Positions 59,915-64,000 of a stretch of 64,000 nt of DNA are shown here, piece by piece. A program made the translations under genes and the position numbers. Source of the DNA: Micromonospora_G sp044901685 (GTDB lineage Bacteria; Actinomycetota; Actinomycetes; Mycobacteriales; Micromonosporaceae); NCBI RefSeq assembly GCF_044901685.1, contig NZ_JBJDPS010000005.1, positions 310,001 to 374,000 on the forward strand. Reading direction: 5' to 3'. How positions within the stretch are numbered: the stretch's first letter is position 1; every line of letters starts with the position of its first letter. Under the pieces are notes generated by a model. The model was not told where the DNA came from. It worked only from the letters and a program-made list of their open reading frames with translations, and searched no databases.

Positions 59915-59968
59915 GATCATGAAGTTAGCGCCGACCCCGAGCCCGGGGTCGGCGCTAACTTCATGATC
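59915..59968. repeat. Long palindrome with CATGAAGTTA core, copy B
   Basis: A perfect 24-bp inverted repeat (59915-59938 with 59945-59968) with a 6-nt loop, 59 nt after htpG. The arm begins GATCATGAAGTTAGCGCC and matches copy A at 46225 apart from two substitutions over the first ~17 bases. It probably terminates htpG transcription. Confidence 0.9.
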
Positions 59969-60104
59969 CACGCCTCTTCTCCAGCCACCCGTCGGGTTCT
60001 TCAGGAATTTGTCGGGTTCTTCAGCCACCTGTCGAGGTGGTGGGCGAGGGTGGCGCGGTGGGCTGGGTTCGGGGGGTGACCTGCGGTGCGGGAGAATGAG
60101 GTAC

Positions 60105-61550
60105 GTGACGCAGAGCAGCCAGAGTCGCCCGCAGGTTCCCAACGTGCTCGCCGGCCGGTACGCCTCGACCGAGCTGGTCCAGCTCTGGTCGCCGGAGGAG
60201 AAGATCCGGATGGAACGGCGGCTTTGGCTCGCCGTACTCCGGGCCCAGCGGGACCTCGGCGTGCCCCTGCCGGACGGTGTGGTCGAGGCGTACGATCGGG
60301 TGCTCGACCAGGTCGACCTGGAGTCGATCTCGGCCCGTGAGCGGGTCACCCGGCACGACGTCAAGGCGCGGATCGAGGAGTTCAGCGCGCTGGCCGGGCA
60401 CGAGCACGTGCACAAGGGCATGACCTCCCGGGACCTGACCGAGAACGTCGAGCAGCTTCAGATCCGGGCCTCGCTCGAACTGGTCCGGGACCGGGTGGTG
60501 GCCACCCTGGCCCGGCTGGCCCGGCTCGCGGTCGAGCACTCCGACCTGGTGATGACCGGCCGTTCGCACAACGTCGCGGCGCAGGCGACCACGCTGGGCA
60601 AGCGGTTCGCCTCGGCCGCCGAGGAACTGCTGATCGGTTACGAGCGGCTGAGCGACCTGATCGACCGCTACCCGCTGCGGGGCATCAAGGGGCCGGTCGG
60701 CACCGCCGCCGACCAGCTCGACCTCTTCGACGGCGACGACGAGCGCCTCGCCGAGTTGGAGCGGCGGGTCGCCGGGCACCTCGGCTTCCGCCGGGTGCTG
60801 GACAGCGTCGGTCAGGTCTACCCGCGCTCGCTCGACTTCGACGTGCTGGCCGCGCTGGCCCAGACCGCGGCGGCGCCCTCGTCGCTGGCGACCACGATCC
60901 GGCTGATGGTCGGCCAGGAACTGGTCACCGAGGGCTTCCGCCCCGGTCAGGTCGGTTCCAGCGCGATGCCGCACAAGATGAACACCCGGTCCAGCGAGCG
61001 GGTCAACGGCCTGGCCGTGGTGATCCGGGGCTACCTGTCGATGGTCGGGGAGCTCGCCGGTGACCAGTGGAACGAGGGCGACGTCTCCTGCTCGGTGGTT
61101 CGCCGGGTGGCGCTGCCGGACGCGTTCTTCGCCGCCGACGGCCTGTTCCAGACCTTCCTCACCGTGCTCGACGAGTTCGGGGCGTACCCGGCGGTGATCG
61201 CCCGTGAACTGGACCGGTACCTGCCCTTCCTGGCCACCACCAAGCTGCTGGTCGCGGCCGTGCGCCGGGGCGTGGGTCGGGAGACCGCCCACGAGGTGAT
61301 CAAGGAGCACGCGGTCGCGGTCGCTCTCGCCATGCGGGAGAAGGGTACGACCGAGAACGACCTGTTCGACCGGCTCGCCGCCGACGGCCGGCTGGGCCTG
61401 ACCCGGGCGGAGATCGACGCGCTGGTCGCCGACCGGGCCGCCTTCGCGGGAGCGGCACCGGCCCAGGTGCGGGCGGTCGCCGACCGCGTGGCCCAGGTGG
61501 TCGCCACCCACCCCGAAGCCGCCACCTACCACCCCGCCCCCATCCTCTAG
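60105..61550 (+). CDS. purB: Adenylosuccinate lyase
   Basis: 481 residues from GTG 60105; ATG 60096 would add three residues. Family markers: RYASTELVQLWSPEEKIRMERRLWLAVLRAQ, HDVKARIEEF, HVHKGMTSRDLTENVEQ, TGRSHNVAAQATTLGKR, and the signature GSSAMPHKMNTRSSERV near residue 290. It splits adenylosuccinate to AMP and fumarate and acts earlier on SAICAR. GAGAAT lies 7 nt before the GTG and a clear Shine-Dalgarno is absent. The gene ends 3 bp before repeat copy 3. Confidence 0.96.
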   Translation: MTQSSQSRPQVPNVLAGRYASTELVQLWSPEEKIRMERRLWLAVLRAQRDLGVPLPDGVVEAYDRVLDQVDLESISARERVTRHDVKARIEEFSALAGHEHVHKGMTSRDLTENVEQLQIRASLELVRDRVVATLARLARLAVEHSDLVMTGRSHNVAAQATTLGKRFASAAEELLIGYERLSDLIDRYPLRGIKGPVGTAADQLDLFDGDDERLAELERRVAGHLGFRRVLDSVGQVYPRSLDFDVLAALAQTAAAPSSLATTIRLMVGQELVTEGFRPGQVGSSAMPHKMNTRSSERVNGLAVVIRGYLSMVGELAGDQWNEGDVSCSVVRRVALPDAFFAADGLFQTFLTVLDEFGAYPAVIARELDRYLPFLATTKLLVAAVRRGVGRETAHEVIKEHAVAVALAMREKGTTENDLFDRLAADGRLGLTRAEIDALVADRAAFAGAAPAQVRAVADRVAQVVATHPEAATYHPAPIL

Positions 61551-61553
61551 GTG

Positions 61554-61606
61554 TAAGGAAGGGCCCCTTGTTATCGCTTTTTGTATAGGAAGGGGCCCTT
61601 CCTAAC
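61554..61606. repeat. 53-bp dispersed hairpin element, copy 3
   Basis: Same sequence as copies 1 and 2 apart from one substitution each. The 14-bp stem AGGAAGGGCCCCTT / AAGGGGCCCTTCCT is perfect here. It follows purB directly and lies between convergent genes. Confidence 0.93.
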
Positions 61607-61621
61607 GGCGGGGCGGGGCGG

Positions 61622-62086
61622 TCAGGTTTCGGGGGTGGGGGTCGGGGTTTCGGCGGCGCTGCGCAGGTCCGGCGCGCTCGGCGGCTCGGAGACCCCGATC
61701 GGTTCGGGCAGGATCTCCGCGCTGTGCGCGAGCTCGGCGGCGAACAGCGGCTCGTCCGGCAGCGGGGTCCTGGGCTGCTCCCGGATCACCACGGCGGTGC
61801 CGTACGCGCAGAGTTCCATCCACATCTCGCCCACCTCGCGGTGGTCGAAACGCATGCCGATCACGGCGTTCGCGCCGAGCCGGCGGGCTTCCTCGCCCAG
61901 GTTGGCCACCGCCTCCGTACGCCACCGGGTGAGGTTCTCCGGTGCTTTGGGGTCGTACGCCCCACCGCGGAGGTTCTTCACCCCTTCGCGGTACGGATTT
62001 CGGGTTCGGGCCATCGATGACACTACTTCGCCGAGGACTTGGCGGATCTCGTACCCGGGAAGGACATCCGTCGTCACGACCAGCAC
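61622..62086 (-). CDS. YbjQ family (UPF0145) heavy-metal-binding-domain-like protein
   Basis: About 154 residues from GTG 62086. The YbjQ domain starts at this GTG (VLVVTTDVLPGYEIRQVLGEVVSSM) and continues RNPYREGVKNLRGGAYD, ANLGEEARRLGANAVIGMRFDHREVG and MELCAYGTAVVI. A Pro/Glu/Ala-rich tail of ~50 residues follows. No Shine-Dalgarno; CAGCAT ends 6 nt upstream. ATG 62146 would add 20 residues that do not resemble the family. The domain assembles into pentamers in known structures; cellular role unknown. Confidence 0.85.
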   Translation of the reverse strand: MLVVTTDVLPGYEIRQVLGEVVSSMARTRNPYREGVKNLRGGAYDPKAPENLTRWRTEAVANLGEEARRLGANAVIGMRFDHREVGEMWMELCAYGTAVVIREQPRTPLPDEPLFAAELAHSAEILPEPIGVSEPPSAPDLRSAAETPTPTPET

Positions 62087-62228
62087 GTGTTGATGCTGAC
62101 AGAGCAGGCGTGGCGGCAATTGTGAGGTCTGTTCACGTCGCCTCATGCTGCAAAACCGCGCGCGGCGGTAGAACGACGTGTGGGGGGTGCAACGCCTCCG
62201 TCGGCCAGGAACGGCGTGGCGGGCACCC

Positions 62229-62403
62229 AAGCACGTGGGGGAGACAGCAAGGGCGTGAGGGATGCGCAAGGGCGTGGGGGAGACAGCAAGGGCGTGAGGG
62301 ATGCGCAAGCACGTGGGGGAGACAGCAAGGGCGTGAGGGATGCGCAAGCACGTGGGAGAGACAGCAAGGGCGTGAGGGATACGCAACGGTGTGCGGGATA
62401 CGC
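62229..62403. repeat. 39-bp minisatellite
   Basis: Four full 39-bp units (62229-62267, 62268-62306, 62307-62345, 62346-62384) plus part of a fifth. Each unit is two related halves, starting AAGCACGTGG and AAGGGCGTGA. Units differ by one to three bases. The length is a multiple of three, so open frames with 13-residue repeats exist on both strands (RIPHALAVSPTCL on the minus strand), but no start signal or codon pattern supports a gene. The 377-bp gap 62087-62463 contains nothing else I can support. Confidence 0.92.
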
Positions 62404-62463
62404 GACGGCGCGGCGCGGACGGCCGGGATGATCCGGGCGTCCGCGCCGTACCCCTGAGGAGGA

Positions 62464-63150
62464 CTAGACCCCGGCGACCGAGGTGATCCAGGCCCGGTTG
62501 TACGCGACGCTGCCGTAGTTCTGGATGTTCGCACCGTCGGCGGTCGAGGCGACCCCGACCTGGGCGCCGTTGTAGAACTCCGGCCCGCCGGAGTCACCGC
62601 GCCAGGCGTTGCCGTTGATCCGGGTGCTACGGATCGCCCGGCCGCCGTACGCGTCGGTCACGTTGGTGCTGGTGACCCGGACGTTGGCGGTCTTGAGCGT
62701 GGTCGAGGCGCCGCAGCCCTCGTAGCAGGTCATGCCCCAGCCGTAGATCGAGTTGGTCGAGTTGACCGGCGGGTAGCTGCTGGAGAGTGTCACGTATGAG
62801 GTGTTGATCGCGGTCGAGAGTTGGAGCAGGGCGAGGTCGTACCGGCTGGAGTACGACGAGACGCCGCTGGTGACACCGCCGGAGGTCCGGTTGACGCTGC
62901 CGACCCGTACCGACATCGTGCCGCTGACGCAGTGCCGGGCGGTGAGCACCCAGCGGGACGCGATGATTGTGCCGGAGCAGGTGAACGAGCCGTTGCTGAA
63001 CACGGCGGCGGCCCAGGGGGCGGACGAGACCGTGCCGCCGCCGATGATCAGCGGGGTGACCGGTCCGTCGCTCGCGGCGGCGGCGGAGGGGGCGACGAAG
63101 ACACCGACGAGCGCGGTGGCGACGGTCGCGAGGGTGAGACGGATGCGCAT
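62464..63150 (-). CDS. Secreted trypsin-like serine protease (S1 family)
   Basis: 228 residues from ATG 63150 with GGAAGGAG 8 nt upstream. Signal peptide 1-26 (LATVATALVGVFVAPSAAAA). A short propeptide-like stretch leads to LIIGGGTVSSAPWAAAVF. The catalytic triad is His in VLTARHC, Asp in SRYDLALLQL and Ser in WRGDSGGPEF. Cys pairs FTCSG/RHC and MTCYEGC support disulfides. It digests proteins outside the cell. The mature protein is compact, with no extra binding domain. Divergent from the purS region. Confidence 0.94.
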   Translation of the reverse strand: MRIRLTLATVATALVGVFVAPSAAAASDGPVTPLIIGGGTVSSAPWAAAVFSNGSFTCSGTIIASRWVLTARHCVSGTMSVRVGSVNRTSGGVTSGVSSYSSRYDLALLQLSTAINTSYVTLSSSYPPVNSTNSIYGWGMTCYEGCGASTTLKTANVRVTSTNVTDAYGGRAIRSTRINGNAWRGDSGGPEFYNGAQVGVASTADGANIQNYGSVAYNRAWITSVAGV

Positions 63151-63440
63151 GTAGAGGGCTCCTTCCGGGGGGTGGCACCCGGGGTTTCCGGGTCGGGCCG
63201 AGCCACCGAGGGCGGCTGGGTGTCCGCCGTACGGTTTTGAAGATCGAACGTTCGGTGTGAGAAACCAGACGTTCGACGCCACACGCTAAGAGGTTCGTCG
63301 TTCATTCACAAGAGTCAGATCGAACCTCCCCGATATGATCTAGGCGCCGCGACCGGCCGGTACGCGAAGATCACCTTTGCTGGACGCCCTCCCGTGCGTC
63401 CGGACGCGCGTGATCGCGCCGGTCGGCGGGGGGTGTGCGA

Positions 63441-63461
63441 TTTTCCACAGGCTTGTCCACA
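63441..63461 (+). promoter_or_regulatory. Pair of DnaA-box-like 9-mers upstream of purS
   Basis: TTTTCCACA (63441-63449) and TTGTCCACA (63453-63461) are direct repeats with 3 nt between. TTGTCCACA is the favoured actinobacterial DnaA box. They lie 100 nt before purS, inside the 409-bp gap 63151-63559. That gap otherwise holds the protease promoter region, a TATGAT hexamer at 63334-63339 and TACGCT at 63497-63502 (a possible purS -10). Confidence 0.5.
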
Positions 63462-63559
63462 GGGCGGCCGGTGCGCCGGTCGAGCGCTCTGCCAGGTACG
63501 CTTGCCCCGCTCGCCCCTATGGGCCGGCACCCAACTGCGTACACAGTCAGGAGTGCCCA

Positions 63560-63814
63560 GTGCCTCGCGTCGTCGTCGACGTCATGCTCAAGCCGGAGAT
63601 TCTCGATCCTCAGGGCCAGGCCGTCGCAAACGCGCTGCCTCGCCTGGGTGTCAGCGACGTCTCCTCGGTGCGCATCGGTCGGCGCATCGAGATCGAGTTC
63701 ACCGGTGAGCCGGACCTTGATCGGGCCCGGGAAATCGCGGACAAGTTGCTGGCCAACCCGGTGATCGAGGACTTTGCGATCCGAGTGGCCGATGCCGAGG
63801 ATGAACATCCGTGA
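63560..63814 (+). CDS. purS: Phosphoribosylformylglycinamidine synthase subunit PurS
   Basis: 84 residues from GTG 63560; AGGAG is 6 nt upstream. Whole-length PurS fold: VVVDVMLKPEILDPQGQAVANALPRLGVSDVSSVRIGRRIEIEF, then REIADKLLANPVIEDFAIRV. It forms the ammonia-channelling FGAM synthase complex with PurQ and PurL. Its stop overlaps the purQ start by 4 bp (GTGA), so the subunits are made together. Confidence 0.95.
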   Translation: MPRVVVDVMLKPEILDPQGQAVANALPRLGVSDVSSVRIGRRIEIEFTGEPDLDRAREIADKLLANPVIEDFAIRVADAEDEHP

Positions 63815-64000
63815 CGGCCCGGATCGGAGTGGTGACCTTCCCCGGGTCACTGGATGACGGCGACGCCGCCCGTGCGGCCCGGATCGCCGGCGCGGACGTG
63901 GTCCGGCTCTGGCACGACGACCCCGACCTGCACCAGGTCGACGCCGTGGTGCTGCCCGGCGGCTTCTCGTACGGCGACTATCTGCGCTGTGGCGCGATCG
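63811..64000 (+). CDS. purQ: FGAM synthase glutaminase subunit PurQ (partial, 3' end outside window)
   Basis: The first 63 residues are visible from GTG 63811. The sequence IGVVTFPGSLDDGDAARAARIAGADVVRLWHDD then VVLPGGFSYGDYLRCGAI is the standard N-terminal half of PurQ. The Cys of YLRCGAI is the class I glutamine amidotransferase nucleophile. It releases ammonia from glutamine for FGAM synthesis. Overlaps purS by 4 bp; purL would be expected beyond the window. Confidence 0.95.
   Translation, partial: MTARIGVVTFPGSLDDGDAARAARIAGADVVRLWHDDPDLHQVDAVVLPGGFSYGDYLRCGAI

Noticed and set aside
62229..62403. CRISPR array
   Set aside because: The units are contiguous tandem copies without unique spacers, and no cas gene is present.
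62180..62431. 83-residue plus-strand frame with 13-residue repeats (and the matching minus-strand frame extending the YbjQ gene)
   Set aside because: The repeats come from the 39-bp minisatellite; there is no ribosome site and the YbjQ family begins at 62086.
63240..63275. SOS (LexA) box near GAACGTTCGGTG and ACGTTCGACG
   Set aside because: Actinobacterial LexA needs GAAC-N4-GTTC; here the GAAC and GTTC halves directly abut or stand too far apart.
63441..63461. Chromosomal origin oriC
   Set aside because: Only two DnaA-box-like 9-mers and no dnaA, dnaN or AT-rich unwinding region.

Overview
The window is high-GC DNA from an actinobacterium, most likely a member of the Micromonosporaceae (Micromonospora or a close relative). 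The evidence is the dnaK-grpE-dnaJ-hspR operon with HspR-type (HAIR) operators, the SigE-type ECF sigma factor, many GTG starts, frequent 4-bp start/stop overlaps, probable leaderless transcripts (TAnnnT hexamers 6-8 nt before the start codon), an LPXTG surface protein, a LytR-CpsA-Psr protein, and the order fba - DUF3151 - (two other genes) - purA - purD. All of it reads as chromosomal core or lineage-specific DNA. I see no rRNA, tRNA, transposase, prophage or CRISPR array.

Layout. 0-3.2 kb: two leftward dynamin/YfjP-like GTPase genes. 3.2-8.2 kb: the HspR-controlled chaperone operon. 8.2-11.6 kb: a beta-lactamase-fold lipoprotein, a conserved hypothetical gene, and a K+/H+ antiporter with its TrkA-C regulatory subunit. 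11.7-14.4 kb: clpB with its own HAIR operator. 14.5-20.5 kb: small hypothetical proteins, then a tightly packed operon DUF4178 - DUF2617 - DUF4247 - DUF350 - unknown - membrane-fused spermidine synthase. 20.7-25.3 kb: two Pro-rich membrane proteins, an SDR reductase, pyrE-like, ArsR and DedA genes. 25.5-29.7 kb: the Hen1/Pnkp RNA-repair pair. 30-35.4 kb: a SigE-type sigma factor with a membrane partner, an LPXTG protein and an LCP protein. 35.5-45.4 kb: holin-like protein, fba, LOG protein, DUF3151, an EspI-like MinD ATPase with an unknown partner, purA and purD. 45.5-49.5 kb: an exported protein, a serine hydrolase, a LURP-one-like protein and an acyl-CoA dehydrogenase. 49.6-55.2 kb: a lipid-oxidation group (SCP2, TetR, MaoC, FabG4-like, FadA2-like). 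55.3-64 kb: a Ser/Thr kinase with a ricin domain, htpG, purB, a YbjQ protein, a secreted trypsin-like protease, purS and the start of purQ.

The genes fall into working groups. Protein quality control comprises DnaK/GrpE/DnaJ/ClpB under HspR, plus HtpG. Purine synthesis comprises purA, D, B, S and Q, spread over 21 kb among unrelated genes. The lipid genes resemble the mycobacterial htdX-fabG4-fadA2 locus. They share a palindrome, CCTACT-N4-AGTAGG, with the promoter of the neighbouring tetR gene, which suggests a small local regulon.

The most distinctive non-coding content is repetitive. There is a 53-bp hairpin element present three times almost unchanged. Two long palindromes share the core CATGAAGTTA. 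A 39-bp minisatellite, 13-bp, 21-bp and 24-bp tandem repeats, and repeat-expanded linkers occur in several proteins (Hen1, the MaoC and FabG4 homologues, the kinase, the MinD-like ATPase). The best candidate for an under-described system is the six-gene operon around the membrane-anchored aminopropyltransferase. The clearest new regulatory hypothesis is the TetR palindrome.
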